Below the pieces are notes generated by a model. It was not told the DNA's origin and did not search any database. It saw only the letters and a program-made list of their open reading frames with translations. From Ancylobacter tetraedralis (lineage in GTDB: Bacteria; Pseudomonadota; Alphaproteobacteria; Rhizobiales; Xanthobacteraceae), in the NCBI RefSeq assembly GCF_014195655.1, contig NZ_JACICD010000004.1:483929-547928 (forward strand): a DNA stretch of 64,000 nucleotides, in the 5' to 3' direction. Each line of letters begins with the position of its first letter. The stretch's first letter is position 1. Shown in pieces: positions 1 to 8,711 of the stretch. Made by a program: the position numbers and the translations under genes.

Positions 1-1265
1 CGGGCGATTCTGGCGAGCCGCGAGCAGGCGGCCCAGCTCATCACCGCCGAGAAGGTGTGCACCCGGCGCTTGCCGCGCAGTTCCCACAGGCCGGCATCCG
101 GCTCGAAGGCGAATTCCGCCGCCTTGGCGCCGACGCCTTCGAGCAACTCGAACAGCGCCCGGTCGCCCCGGTTCGGCAGGCGCTGGTCGAAGAACATCTG
201 CGCCGCCGCCAGCACGACATGGCCATAGCCGTCATTCTGCACCTGCTCGGCCGCCTGGTTGCCCACGCGCACCGGCCCCATGCCGTGAAAGCCGGCCAGC
301 GCCGGGGCGAAACGCTCCTCCAGCGGCGTGCCGGGCACGATGGAATAGACCGGCGCCAGCCGCCCGGAGGGATCGGAGGCGATCACCGTGGTGAGATAGC
401 GGATGAAGTCTTCCATCGTCCGGGTGGCGCCCAGCTGGTTCAGCGCGCGCACGGTGAAATAGCTGTCGCGCAGCCAGCAGTGCCGGTAGTCCCAGTTGCG
501 GATGGAATGCGGCGCTTCGGGGATCGAGGTGGTGAGCGCGGCGACGATGCCGCCGGTCTCCTCGAAGGCGCAGAGCTTCAGCGAGATGGCGGCGCGGATC
601 ACCGCATCCTGCCACTCGAAGGGAATCGAGAGGTAGCGCACCCATTCCCACCAGTAGTCGCGCGTCTTCTCCTCGAAGGCGCGGGCAGTCTCGGCGAGGC
701 TGGCGGCGAAGGGCTCGTCCGGACCGAGCACGATCGTCGCCGTCTTGTCGAGGACGAAGGGGCGCTCCTCCATGACATAGACAATGGGCAGGTCGGTGGT
801 GGCGCGCAGGGCGAAATCGTCGCCGGCAAAGCGCAGGTGGTTGCTGCCGCGCACCGGGGCAGGGTGCTGCTCACCCCACTTGAAGTGCGGGCGCAGCCGG
901 ATGCTGACGCGGCACGTGCCGGCTAGCGGCTCGATCCGCCGCACCAGCATGGCCGGCCGGTAGATGCGGTCATAGAGCTTGAAGCGCGGCGCGAAGTCGG
1001 TGATGCGCAGCCGGGCGCCGTCCGCATTTTCGAGGATCGTCTCGATGATGGCGGTGTTGGTCTGGTAGCGGCGCGTGGCTTTCACCTCACCGTCGAGCAC
1101 GACGTCGAAGAAGCCGGCCTGCGGCTCCTCGCCGCCCAGCAGGGCGGAGAAGATCGGGTCGCCGTCGATGCGCGGCCAGCAGCACCAGTTGATCCGGCCG
1201 CGCGGATCGACCATCGCGGCGATGGTTCCATTGCCGATGGTGGCGAGATTGAGGTTGCTGCTCAC
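1..1265 (-). CDS. Glycoside hydrolase family 15 (glucoamylase/trehalase-like) protein, C-terminus beyond the window
   Basis: The translation opens SSNLNLATIGNGTIAAMV and carries GH15 hallmarks: INWCCWPRIDGDPIF near the N-terminus, then IRNWDYRHCWLRDSYFTV for the (alpha/alpha)6 barrel. The start is a GTG at 1265 whose last two bases lie in the otsB stop (GTGA overlap), so the two genes are translationally coupled. The gene runs off the left edge, so the C-terminal catalytic acid cannot be seen. GH15 enzymes hydrolyse alpha-glucosidic bonds, and homologues beside ots genes in other bacteria can be trehalases. The otsB neighbour favours a trehalose-related substrate, but that is inference. otsA, if present, is probably just outside the window. 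Confidence 0.85.
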   Translation of the reverse strand, partial: MSSNLNLATIGNGTIAAMVDPRGRINWCCWPRIDGDPIFSALLGGEEPQAGFFDVVLDGEVKATRRYQTNTAIIETILENADGARLRITDFAPRFKLYDRIYRPAMLVRRIEPLAGTCRVSIRLRPHFKWGEQHPAPVRGSNHLRFAGDDFALRATTDLPIVYVMEERPFVLDKTATIVLGPDEPFAASLAETARAFEEKTRDYWWEWVRYLSIPFEWQDAVIRAAISLKLCAFEETGGIVAALTTSIPEAPHSIRNWDYRHCWLRDSYFTVRALNQLGATRTMEDFIRYLTTVIASDPSGRLAPVYSIVPGTPLEERFAPALAGFHGMGPVRVGNQAAEQVQNDGYGHVVLAAAQMFFDQRLPNRGDRALFELLEGVGAKAAEFAFEPDAGLWELRGKRRVHTFSAVMSWAACSRLARIA

Positions 1266-2008
1266 GAGGCGAGGCGCTCCAGCATGGGAGGAATGTTGGC
1301 GAGCCAGCGACGCACCTCGGCCGGCGTATCGATGCGGAAATCGGCCTGTTCGGTCGCCCGCGGCCCGATGGCGACCGCCAGCCCGCCCATGGCGCGCACG
1401 GCGCGGAAGCCATCCTCGTCGGTCACGTCGTCGCCGACGAAGACCGGCTGTCGTCCGGCGAACAGGGCGCTGTTCATGAAGGTGTTGACCGCCGTGCCCT
1501 TGTGGTGGCCGCCCTGACGCACCTCGATCACGAACCGGCCCTTGAGGAACTCGACGCTGCCGTCCAGCCCGCGCCCGAGTTCGATGACCCGCGCCATGAT
1601 GGCGTCGCCATGGTCGGACACCGCACGGAAATGGACCGCCAGCGACAGCGGCTTGTGCTCGATGAACACGCCCGGCCACGGCTCCATCTCACGCGCGAGG
1701 GCCTCTTCCAGCGGTTGCCGCCATTTCGGGATGGGAATGGGCACGGCCGGGGCATCGGGCGCGAGGCGGATTTCGGCGCCGTGCTGGCCGGAGGCGGACA
1801 GGCGCACGGGCGCGAAGCGCTGGTCCATCCAGTCGATGGTTCGCCCGGACACCAGCGCCACCGCGCCGTTCAAGACCTGCTGCAGCCGCGTGAGGAGATC
1901 CGGAAGGTCCGCGGGGATGGTGATTCCTTCCGGATGGTCCGCGTGCTCGATCAGGGTACCGTCAATATCGAGGAAGAGTGCCCAGTCGGCGCGTGGAAGA
2001 GGTTGCAT
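1262..2008 (-). CDS. otsB: Trehalose-6-phosphate phosphatase
   Basis: This HAD-superfamily enzyme removes phosphate from trehalose 6-phosphate, the last step of OtsAB trehalose synthesis. The HAD nucleophile motif DIDGTL lies about 12 residues from the chosen start, SGR in the cap region follows, and the late motif GDDVTDEDGF supplies the Mg-binding acidic residues. The predicted length is 248 aa, near the 266 aa of E. coli OtsB. The ATG at 2008 is chosen because AGGA lies about 8 bases upstream and the protein then begins just before the HAD motif. An open frame extends to 2119 but adds only a low-complexity stretch. The gene is coupled to the downstream GH15 gene by a GTGA overlap. Confidence 0.9.
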   Translation of the reverse strand: MQPLPRADWALFLDIDGTLIEHADHPEGITIPADLPDLLTRLQQVLNGAVALVSGRTIDWMDQRFAPVRLSASGQHGAEIRLAPDAPAVPIPIPKWRQPLEEALAREMEPWPGVFIEHKPLSLAVHFRAVSDHGDAIMARVIELGRGLDGSVEFLKGRFVIEVRQGGHHKGTAVNTFMNSALFAGRQPVFVGDDVTDEDGFRAVRAMGGLAVAIGPRATEQADFRIDTPAEVRRWLANIPPMLERLAS

Positions 2009-2362
2009 GCCGTGTCCTGTTTCCGTCACGTCTCCCGCCGGTGCGGGTGTGGCGCTGAATACGGAGGAGGGCACCGGAAACACGACACCCGTCGTCCGCC
2101 CCGGATAACCCGCCAGCACCGCCGGCGTTCCATTACCGCGCGGCTTTTTCTCCCGGCTGCCGCGAGCGGGGGGGGCGTAACGGAGCGTGCGAGAGGTTTC
2201 TGGATGTCGTACCGCGTCACGCCCGCGCGCTCGCGGGCCCGCTCAACCCTTGCCGCTCGCGGGCGCGCGGTTTACATAGCGCGCAATCCTTTTCACCGGC
2301 ATCGAGGGTTCGTCGGCACGGCCGCGAACGCCCGGACGACGCGCTCCTTCAGGATCTGGCAC
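2009..2362. other. Intergenic region between divergent otsB and ettA
   Basis: About 350 bases separate the divergent starts of otsB and ettA. I see no convincing small gene. The open frames crossing it are low-complexity extensions of the flanking genes. It must hold promoters for both directions; the only candidate I can name is the ettA-facing element at 2250-2278. Confidence 0.5.
2250..2278 (+). promoter_or_regulatory. Candidate promoter for ettA
   Basis: TTGCCG at 2250-2255 and TACATA at 2273-2278 are separated by 17 bases, fitting a housekeeping sigma factor promoter. The -10 sits about 85 bases before the ettA ATG. It is found by eye in GC-rich sequence where TACATA stands out, so the call is tentative. 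Confidence 0.35.
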
Positions 2363-4018
2363 ATGGCTTCCTATCAGTACGTCTACCACATGCACGGAAT
2401 GTCCAAGGCCTATCCGGGTGGCAAGAAGGTGCTCGACAACGTGCACCTCTCCTTCTACCCGACGGCCAAGATCGGCATTCTCGGCCCCAACGGCTCGGGC
2501 AAGTCGACGCTGCTGAAGATCATGGCCGGCATCGACACGGATTATTCCGGCGAGGCCTGGGTGGCGGAAGGTGCGCGCGTCGGCTACCTGCCGCAGGAGC
2601 CGCTGCTCGACCCCACCCTCTCGGTGCGCGGGAACGTCATGCTCGGCGTCGCCAAGCAGCAGGCGATTCTCGAGCGCTACAACGAACTCGCCATGAACTA
2701 TTCCGACGAGACCGCGGACGAGATGACCGCGCTCCAGGACGAGATCGAGGCGCAGGGCCTGTGGGACCTCGACAGCAAGATCGACCAGGCGATGGATGCG
2801 CTCGGCTGCCCCGAGGAGGGGTCGGATGTCGCCCGGCTCTCGGGCGGCGAGCGTCGCCGCGTCGCGCTGTGCCAGCTCCTCCTCTCGCAGCCGGAACTGC
2901 TGCTGCTCGACGAACCGACCAACCATCTCGATGCCGAGACCACCAACTGGCTCGAAGGCCATCTGCGCAATTATCCGGGCGCGATCCTGATCGTCACCCA
3001 TGACCGCTACTTCCTCGACAACGTGACCGGCTGGATCCTCGAACTCGATCGCGGCCGCGGCATCCCCTATGAGGGCAACTATTCCTCCTGGCTGACGCAG
3101 AAGACCAAGCGCATGCAGCAGGAGAATCGCGAGGACGAGGCCCGCCAGCGCGCCCTTGCCTCCGAGCAGGAGTGGATGGCGGCCTCCCCCAAGGCCCGTC
3201 AGGCCAAGAACAAGGCGCGTATCCAGCGCTATGACGAACTGGTGAAGAAGGCCTCCGAGAAGGCGCCGACCACCGCGCAGATCGTCATTCCGGTGTCGGA
3301 GCGGCTCGGCAACAACGTCATCGCCTTTGATGGCCTGTCGAAGTCGTTCGGCGACAAGCTCTTGATCGACAACCTGTCTTTCAAGCTGCCGCCGGGCGGC
3401 ATCGTCGGCGTCATCGGGCCGAACGGCGCGGGCAAGACCACGCTGTTCCGCATGATCAACGGGCTGGAGAAGCCCGATGCCGGCACCATCACCATCGGCG
3501 ACAGCGTGCAGCTCGGCTATGTCGACCAGAACCGCGACGCGCTGGACGACAAGAAGACCGTGTGGGAGGAAATCTCCGGCGGCAACGAGATCCTCTATCT
3601 CGGCAAGCGCGAGATCAATTCGCGCGCCTATTGCGGCGCCTTCAACTTCAAGGGCGGCGACCAGCAGAAGAAGGTCGGCATGCTCTCGGGCGGCGAGCGC
3701 AACCGCGTGCATCTCGCCCGCATCCTGCAACAGGGCGCCAATGTCCTGCTGCTCGACGAACCCACCAACGATCTCGACGTCGAGACCCTGCGCGCGCTTG
3801 AGGAAGCGCTGGAAGACTTCGCGGGCTGCGCGGTCATCATCTCGCATGACCGCTTCTTCCTCGATCGCATCGCCACCCACATGCTGGCTTTCGAGGACAA
3901 CAGTCATGTCGAGTGGTTCGAGGGCAATTTCCACGACTACGAGGAAGACAAGAAGCGCCGGCTCGGCGTCGACAGCATCATCCCGCACCGCATGAAGCAC
4001 AAGAAGCTCACGCGCTGA
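2363..4018 (+). CDS. ettA: Energy-dependent translational throttle protein EttA (ABC-F)
   Basis: This is a soluble ABC-F ATPase of 551 aa (E. coli EttA has 555). It binds the ribosomal E site and gates the first peptide bond according to ADP/ATP. Two ATPase domains are visible: Walker A GPNGSGKST at residues 41-49 with LSGGERRRVAL and LLLLDEPTNHLD near 160-190, and a second GPNGAGKTT near 352 with LSGGERNRVHL near 441 and LLLDEPTNDLD near 461. The linker between them (roughly 250-310) is rich in charged residues, as in the family. There are no membrane segments. The ATG at 2363 gives the canonical N-terminus MASYQYVYHMHGM; the frame stays open further upstream but codes nothing recognisable. 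Confidence 0.95.
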   Translation: MASYQYVYHMHGMSKAYPGGKKVLDNVHLSFYPTAKIGILGPNGSGKSTLLKIMAGIDTDYSGEAWVAEGARVGYLPQEPLLDPTLSVRGNVMLGVAKQQAILERYNELAMNYSDETADEMTALQDEIEAQGLWDLDSKIDQAMDALGCPEEGSDVARLSGGERRRVALCQLLLSQPELLLLDEPTNHLDAETTNWLEGHLRNYPGAILIVTHDRYFLDNVTGWILELDRGRGIPYEGNYSSWLTQKTKRMQQENREDEARQRALASEQEWMAASPKARQAKNKARIQRYDELVKKASEKAPTTAQIVIPVSERLGNNVIAFDGLSKSFGDKLLIDNLSFKLPPGGIVGVIGPNGAGKTTLFRMINGLEKPDAGTITIGDSVQLGYVDQNRDALDDKKTVWEEISGGNEILYLGKREINSRAYCGAFNFKGGDQQKKVGMLSGGERNRVHLARILQQGANVLLLDEPTNDLDVETLRALEEALEDFAGCAVIISHDRFFLDRIATHMLAFEDNSHVEWFEGNFHDYEEDKKRRLGVDSIIPHRMKHKKLTR

Positions 4019-4047
4019 GGGCAGGGGCAGGGGACAGGGGCAGGGGG
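4019..4047 (+). promoter_or_regulatory. G-rich leader of tam with G-quadruplex potential
   Basis: Five runs of three to five G (4019-4021, 4024-4027, 4030-4033, 4037-4040, 4043-4047) are separated by CA or ACA. This satisfies the G3+N1-7 quadruplex pattern on the mRNA-sense strand. The last run also serves as the Shine-Dalgarno region, ending four bases before the tam ATG. It begins within the ettA stop codon region, so it lies on any ettA-tam readthrough mRNA. Confidence 0.55.
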
Positions 4048-4051
4048 CGTC

Positions 4052-4828
4052 ATGCGCAGGACAGCGGAAGACTGGAATCCCGGCCTCTACCTGAAATTCG
4101 GTGACGAGCGCACCCGCGCGGCGCGCGACCTGCTGGCGCAGGTGCCGCTTGAGGCGGCGCGCCATGTCGTCGATATCGGCTGCGGGCCGGGCAATTCCAC
4201 GCAGTTGCTGGCGGAGCGCTGGCCGGAGGCGGAGATTCTCGGCCTGGATTCCTCGCCCGCCATGGTGGCGCAGGCCTCGGAAAACCTGCCGGGCGCCCGC
4301 TTCGAGGTTGCCGATGTCGCCACCTGGAACCCGGCGCCGGGTACGGATCTCATCTTCGGCAATGCCGTGTTCCAGTGGGTGCCGGAGCATCCCGCCGTGC
4401 TGGCGCGCCTGCTCGGTGCGCTGCCCGAGGGCGGCGTACTCGCCGTGCAATTGCCGGACAATGTCACCGAACCCTCGCACGCGCTGATGGCGGAGACCGC
4501 CGCGCAGGGGCCGTGGGCGGCAAAGAATGCCAGCGTCGGCCGCGAGGTGCTGCCCTCCGTCGGCGCCTATTACGACCGGCTCAAGCCGCTCGCCCGCCGC
4601 GTCGACATCTGGCACATCTATTACAACCACGTGCTGGACGGGCCGGCGGCCATCACGGAGTGGTTCGCCTCGACGGGCCTGCGCCCCTATCTCGCCCCGC
4701 TGGACGCAGAGGAGCGCGCCGCCTTCCTCGCCGACTACACCGCCCGGCTCGCCCAGGCCTATCCCATGCGCGTCGACGGCAAGGTCCTGCTGCGCTTCCC
4801 GCGACTGTTCATCGTCGCGGTGCGGTAG
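4052..4828 (+). CDS. tam: Trans-aconitate 2-methyltransferase
   Basis: Tam methylates trans-aconitate, a spontaneous isomer of cis-aconitate that inhibits aconitase, using S-adenosylmethionine. The protein is 258 aa (E. coli Tam 252). It has class I methyltransferase motif I VVDIGCGPGNST at residues 39-50, the acidic strand-2 residue in ILGLDSSPAM, and the Tam-type N-terminus EDWNPGLYLKFGDERTR. LIFGNAVFQWVPEH follows as motif post-I. The start is the only sensible ATG after ettA, preceded by the G-rich leader. It probably shares a transcript with ettA, which ends 33 bases upstream. Confidence 0.93.
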   Translation: MRRTAEDWNPGLYLKFGDERTRAARDLLAQVPLEAARHVVDIGCGPGNSTQLLAERWPEAEILGLDSSPAMVAQASENLPGARFEVADVATWNPAPGTDLIFGNAVFQWVPEHPAVLARLLGALPEGGVLAVQLPDNVTEPSHALMAETAAQGPWAAKNASVGREVLPSVGAYYDRLKPLARRVDIWHIYYNHVLDGPAAITEWFASTGLRPYLAPLDAEERAAFLADYTARLAQAYPMRVDGKVLLRFPRLFIVAVR

Positions 4829-4905
4829 AGCGTTTCGCGCGGTGTGGAAGCCGGTTCTCTTGGAGGCCGGTTCGCGTGGAAGCGGCGCGTCGAGACCCGA
4901 TGGGC
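4829..4905 (+). repeat. Possible degenerate interspersed element
   Basis: The stretch right after the tam stop holds AGCGTTTCGCGCGG, then GGAAGCCGGTTC, GGCCGGTTCGCG and GCGTCGAGAC. It resembles interspersed elements I know from Rhizobiales intergenic DNA, which open AGAGCGTTT and contain CCGGTTCGCG. Only this one copy is present here, so the identification rests on recall. Confidence 0.3.
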
Positions 4906-4979
4906 GCCGGACGGTCAACTCTTGCGCAGCGGAACCGGCTGCGGTTCACGGTGCGGCGCGTTTCGGCTATGTCGGACAG

Positions 4980-6215
4980 ATGCGCTTCCGGTTTCCGTTT
5001 CTCGTCGCCTTGATCCCTCTCGCCCTGGCCCTGTTCGGTGCCGGTACGCCCGCCCGCGCCGATGCAGCCTTCGACCGCTGGCTGGCGGCGCAATGGCCGG
5101 CGGCGCAGGCCATGGGAATTTCCCGCGCCACGTTCGAGCGCGAGACGAAGGGGCTGGAGCCGGATTATTCGCTGCCCGAACTGGCCATTCCCGGCAAGCC
5201 GCAGAAGCCCGGCGTGCAGGCGGAGTTCGTGCAGACGCCGGCCGCCTATCTCTCCGACAAGGCGATCGGCACCTATGCCGCGCGCGGGCGCACGCTGGCC
5301 GGGCAGTATCGCGGGGAGCTTGCCGCCATCGAGCGGCAGTTCGGCGTGCCGCCCTCCATCCTGCTCGCCATCTGGGCGCGCGAGACCTCCTTTGGCGGCG
5401 CCAAGCTGAATTATGACGCGCTGCGCGTGCTGGCGACGCAGGCCTATGTCGGCCGCCGCAAGGAGACGTTCGAGGCCGAATTCCTCGCCGCGCTGAAGAT
5501 CCTCGACGAGGGCCATGTCACACGCGCGCAGATGAAGAGCTCCTGGGCCGGCGCGCTCGGCCTCACCCAGTTCATGCCCACCGGCTATCTGAAATATGGT
5601 GTCGATCTCGATGGCGACGGCACCGCCAATATCTGGACCTCGGTGCCGGAGGCGCTGGCCGCCACGGCCAGCCTGCTGCGCGAAGAAGGCTGGCAACCCG
5701 GCAAGCGCTGGGCCTATGAGATCACCGTGCCGGCCGGCTTCGACTGCACGCAGGCCGAGCCGGGAACGACGCTTCCCATCAGTGAGTGGCTGAAGCGCGG
5801 CGTGAGAATTGCCGATGGCCGCCGCCTGCCCCCGGCGGCGCTGAAGGATCCGGCTTCCATCATACTGCCGGCCGGCCCCTATGGCCCGGCCTTCCTGACG
5901 CCGGCCAACTACTTCGTGCTGAAGGACTATAACTTCGCCGATCTCTACGTGCTCTATGTTGGCCACCTCGCCGACCGCATCGAGGACGACCGCCCCTTCG
6001 CGAAGGGCTGGTCCGATATCGCGCTGGTGAAGACGCGCGACCTCGAATTCATGCAGCAGGTGCTCACCCGCAAGGGCTTCTATGCCGAGAAGATCGACGG
6101 CAAGGCCGGCATGAAGACGCGCGCCGCGCTCGGCGCCTACCAGAAGGCGAACGGCCTGCCGCTGGACTGCTGGCCGGACGCGCAGGTGCTGGAGCACATG
6201 AAGCGCGGCGGGTGA
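4980..6215 (+). CDS. Lytic murein transglycosylase, MltB-type with C-terminal peptidoglycan-binding domain
   Basis: This is a periplasmic enzyme that cleaves MurNAc-GlcNAc bonds with 1,6-anhydro ring formation. The 411 aa protein has a signal peptide (MRFRFPFLVALIPLALALF, likely cleaved after PARA), an SLT_2 domain at about residues 30-320 and a peptidoglycan_binding_1 domain at about 340-408. The presumed catalytic Glu is residue 135 in IWARETSFGG. ALGLTQFMPTGYLKYG and a VDLDGDG segment are typical of the MltB family. The ATG at 4980 is chosen because it starts exactly at the signal peptide; upstream frame is not protein-like. It converges with prmB, only 25 bases away. Confidence 0.9.
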   Translation: MRFRFPFLVALIPLALALFGAGTPARADAAFDRWLAAQWPAAQAMGISRATFERETKGLEPDYSLPELAIPGKPQKPGVQAEFVQTPAAYLSDKAIGTYAARGRTLAGQYRGELAAIERQFGVPPSILLAIWARETSFGGAKLNYDALRVLATQAYVGRRKETFEAEFLAALKILDEGHVTRAQMKSSWAGALGLTQFMPTGYLKYGVDLDGDGTANIWTSVPEALAATASLLREEGWQPGKRWAYEITVPAGFDCTQAEPGTTLPISEWLKRGVRIADGRRLPPAALKDPASIILPAGPYGPAFLTPANYFVLKDYNFADLYVLYVGHLADRIEDDRPFAKGWSDIALVKTRDLEFMQQVLTRKGFYAEKIDGKAGMKTRAALGAYQKANGLPLDCWPDAQVLEHMKRGG

Positions 6216-6240
6216 GGGGTGGAGCCTCCCCGCCTCGCTC

Positions 6241-7182
6241 TCACCGCGGCATGCGGCTGATCACGCGCAGGTCCTTGCCGGCGCCGAGGTCGCGGGCGGA
6301 GAGCCAGAACACCTCGCCCTCGCTGTCCTCGGTGTCGAGCCACAGGAAAGGCAGTTCGGGATATTCGAATTCCAGCAGGTCCTTGCCGGTGCCGATCTCG
6401 CAGATGATGCCGCCGCGCGCGGTCAATTGGGCGGGCGCCTGCGCCAGGATGCGCCGCACGAGGCTGAGCCCGTCCGGCCCGCCGTCGAAGGCCAGCGCCG
6501 GCTCGTGGCGGTATTCGGCCGGCAGGCGTGCCATGGCCTCGGCGTCGACATAGGGCGGGTTGGTGATGATGAGATCGTAGAGCCGGCCCTTGAGCGGATC
6601 GAACAGGTCGCCCTGAATCAGGTTCACCCGGTCGTCCAGATTGTGCTCGTGGACATTTTCCGCCGCCAGCGCGAGCGCGTCGGGCGAAATGTCGACCGCA
6701 TCGACCTGCGCGTTGGGGAACATCATCGCCGCCAGCACAGCAAGGCAGCCCGAGCCGGTGCACAGGTCCAGCGCCCGGCCGACCGAGGCGGGATCCTCGA
6801 TCAGCGAGAAGCCCTGACCGCTGAACAGGTCGCCGGCCATCAGCTCGCCGATGAAGGAGCGCGGCACGATGGCGCGCGAATCGCTGCGGAACGGCACGCC
6901 GCGAATATAGGTGCGGCCCAGCAGGTAGGCGGCCGGCTCGCGCGTGAGACAGCGCCGTTCGATCAGTTCGGCGAGGCGAACCCGCTCGCCGCTGGTCAGC
7001 CGGGCGTCGAGCCAGGGGGAGAGGTCGTCGACCGGCAGCTGCAGCGCCTCCAGCACGATGAAGGCGGCCTCGTCGAGCGCGCTGGTCGTGCCGTGGCCGA
7101 ATTCGAGCTGCGCCGCGTTGAACCGGCTCACGGCGTAGCGCACGAAGTCCCGCACCGTCCTGAGTTCGTCAGCTGCCGACAT
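6241..7182 (-). CDS. prmB: Ribosomal protein L3 N5-glutamine methyltransferase
   Basis: PrmB methylates a glutamine side chain of ribosomal protein L3 with S-adenosylmethionine. The 313 aa length matches E. coli PrmB (310). The SAM-binding motif reads ALDLCTGSGCLAVLA near residue 137; the CTGSGC form is characteristic of PrmB, whereas PrmC has LGTGSG. The glutamine-recognition motif NPPY is near residue 206. The N-terminal helical domain (TVRDFVRYAVSRFNAAQL) also matches PrmB. The gene stands alone on the minus strand. Confidence 0.93.
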   Translation of the reverse strand: MSAADELRTVRDFVRYAVSRFNAAQLEFGHGTTSALDEAAFIVLEALQLPVDDLSPWLDARLTSGERVRLAELIERRCLTREPAAYLLGRTYIRGVPFRSDSRAIVPRSFIGELMAGDLFSGQGFSLIEDPASVGRALDLCTGSGCLAVLAAMMFPNAQVDAVDISPDALALAAENVHEHNLDDRVNLIQGDLFDPLKGRLYDLIITNPPYVDAEAMARLPAEYRHEPALAFDGGPDGLSLVRRILAQAPAQLTARGGIICEIGTGKDLLEFEYPELPFLWLDTEDSEGEVFWLSARDLGAGKDLRVISRMPR

Positions 7183-7355
7183 GTCGTCCCTCCCTGCTGG
7201 TCCTGAGGGTCAGCACGCCGCGCGCGGGAAAGCAAGCGTCCGCCCGCGCTGCCGGGCGGGATGGCCGAGCGCGATGGCCGGCGGGACGGCCGGCGCTTGT
7301 AATCGGCGCGTCATGGATCGATAGGATGGAGGCGGCTCAACAGCGAGGATCAGGC

Positions 7356-7640
7356 ATGGCCCAGCCGGCGAATGACGACGAAATCACCCTTGTCATCGAC
7401 CGCTCCGTCGCGGTGGTGCTGTTCGAGTTTCTCTCGCGCACCGTGGACGACGCGGATGGCGAGGCGCTGACGGATTTCATCGAGGACGAGGCCGAGATTC
7501 CCGCTCTCTGGGCGCTGCTCGCCGGGCTGGAGAGCGTGCTCACCGAGCCGATGGCCGAGGATTACGAGCGTCGGGTGATTGCCGCCCGGGAGGCAGTGAT
7601 GAAGCGCTTCGGCGGCGCCTTTTCCGACAAGGACGACTGA
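7356..7640 (+). CDS. Small acidic protein of unknown function
   Basis: A 94 aa product from the ATG at 7356 (MAQPANDDEITLVIDRSVAVVLFEFL). It is acidic and predicted helical, with no signal peptide, membrane segment or Cys. The pattern of short hydrophobic helices split by acidic stretches (DADGEALTDFIEDEAEIPALWALL) suggests a small cytoplasmic fold. I recognise no domain. An in-frame ATG at 7326 would add MEAAQQRGSG; I prefer 7356 because GAGG sits about 8 bases before it. It is divergent from prmB. Confidence 0.7.
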   Translation: MAQPANDDEITLVIDRSVAVVLFEFLSRTVDDADGEALTDFIEDEAEIPALWALLAGLESVLTEPMAEDYERRVIAAREAVMKRFGGAFSDKDD

Positions 7641-7659
7641 GGTCCGGGCGAGCGCCGTC

Positions 7660-8607
7660 TCAGTCCTCACGCCATGCGTTCGCGCCCGGCCCCGCATGGG
7701 CCGGTGCGGCGAGCCGCGGGATCACGGTGACGCTGGCGCCCGGCAGCAGGGTGGCGAGCTCGGTGGTGATGCGGTCCATGGCGGCCTGGATGTCGGCCAT
7801 GGTCCGCTCCGGCAGGAAGCCGAGCTCGATCTCGACATAGGCCGTGTTGCCGGACAGGCGCGAGCGCACCGCGCCGAGGCTGTCATAGGCATCGAACTGG
7901 GCGATGAGCGCGCGGTTGATCTGCACCTGCTGGCGCTCTTCCAGCGCGCGGTCGAGCAGCGAGGGCAGGGCCTGCTTCCACATGGAAACCGCGAGTTGCA
8001 CCATCACCACGGCCACGAAGACCGAGCCCGCAACTTCCGCGAACAGGCCGATGGGTGAGCCGGCGAACAGCGCGTTGGCCAGCAGCGCCAGAAGCACGAT
8101 GCCGGACGAAATCAGCTTGGCCAGCCGGGTGCGCACCTGCCCGGTGATGATGACGGAGGAGCCGTCGCTTCCCGCCTTCCACAGCGCGCGCAGCACGAGC
8201 CCGTTCTGCACGAGGTTGACGAGGCTGAGGACCACCGCGGCGATCAGGCCGAGTTCCACCTGCTCGGGCGGATGCCACCAGCGGTAGCTCGCCGCCACCG
8301 CCACCGAGGCGCCGGCAAGCCCCATCGCCGTGCCGAGCCCGGCATTGGCAAACTGCTCCAGCTTGCCCGCGCCATAGTCGAAATCATGGAACGCGCCACG
8401 CTGGATGCGCCGCAGCAGCACGAGCAGCACGAGTTCCAGCGCCAGCAGGATGTAGCCGCGGATCACCTCCGCCATCATCATGAGCGAGTTCGCCCATAGC
8501 GCAGCGGCGAGGAAGAGCAGCCCGAGCGCGAAATCGGAGATCGCGCCCAGCAGCATCGAGCGCTCGCGCGCCTTTGAAGCCGGATCCAGCATCAGCCCAC
8601 AGCCCAT
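7660..8607 (-). CDS. Cation diffusion facilitator-like membrane protein without the usual metal ligands
   Basis: The overall plan is that of a CDF transporter: about six transmembrane helices up to residue 215, the hallmark loop FDYGAGKLEQFANAG after TM2 (cf. HPYGHGKxE), and a C-terminal ferredoxin-like domain (YVEIELGFLPERTMADIQAAMDRI). However, the TM2 HxxxD motif is replaced by MMAEVIRGYILL, and the TM5 motif (HxxxD, usually NAxHxxxD) by QVRTRLAKLISSGIVLL. The four tetrahedral transport-site ligands are therefore absent. It may move a different solute, act as a regulatory subunit or be non-transporting. The start is uncertain: ATG at 8607 or 8592, neither with a clear ribosome site. Confidence 0.75.
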   Translation of the reverse strand: MGCGLMLDPASKARERSMLLGAISDFALGLLFLAAALWANSLMMMAEVIRGYILLALELVLLVLLRRIQRGAFHDFDYGAGKLEQFANAGLGTAMGLAGASVAVAASYRWWHPPEQVELGLIAAVVLSLVNLVQNGLVLRALWKAGSDGSSVIITGQVRTRLAKLISSGIVLLALLANALFAGSPIGLFAEVAGSVFVAVVMVQLAVSMWKQALPSLLDRALEERQQVQINRALIAQFDAYDSLGAVRSRLSGNTAYVEIELGFLPERTMADIQAAMDRITTELATLLPGASVTVIPRLAAPAHAGPGANAWRED

Positions 8608-8711
8608 CGTTGAGAGAACCGGACTGTTGTGAACGCATTGGCCGGCGACGCGCAACATGACAAAGGGCGCAGCCTCGCTCCCGCCGCTCTGCGCCCCGTC
8701 GCCGACGCGCC

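Noticed and set aside
2243..4918. A long open frame antisense to ettA and tam
   Set aside because: Same GC-bias artefact; both sense genes are clear orthologues.
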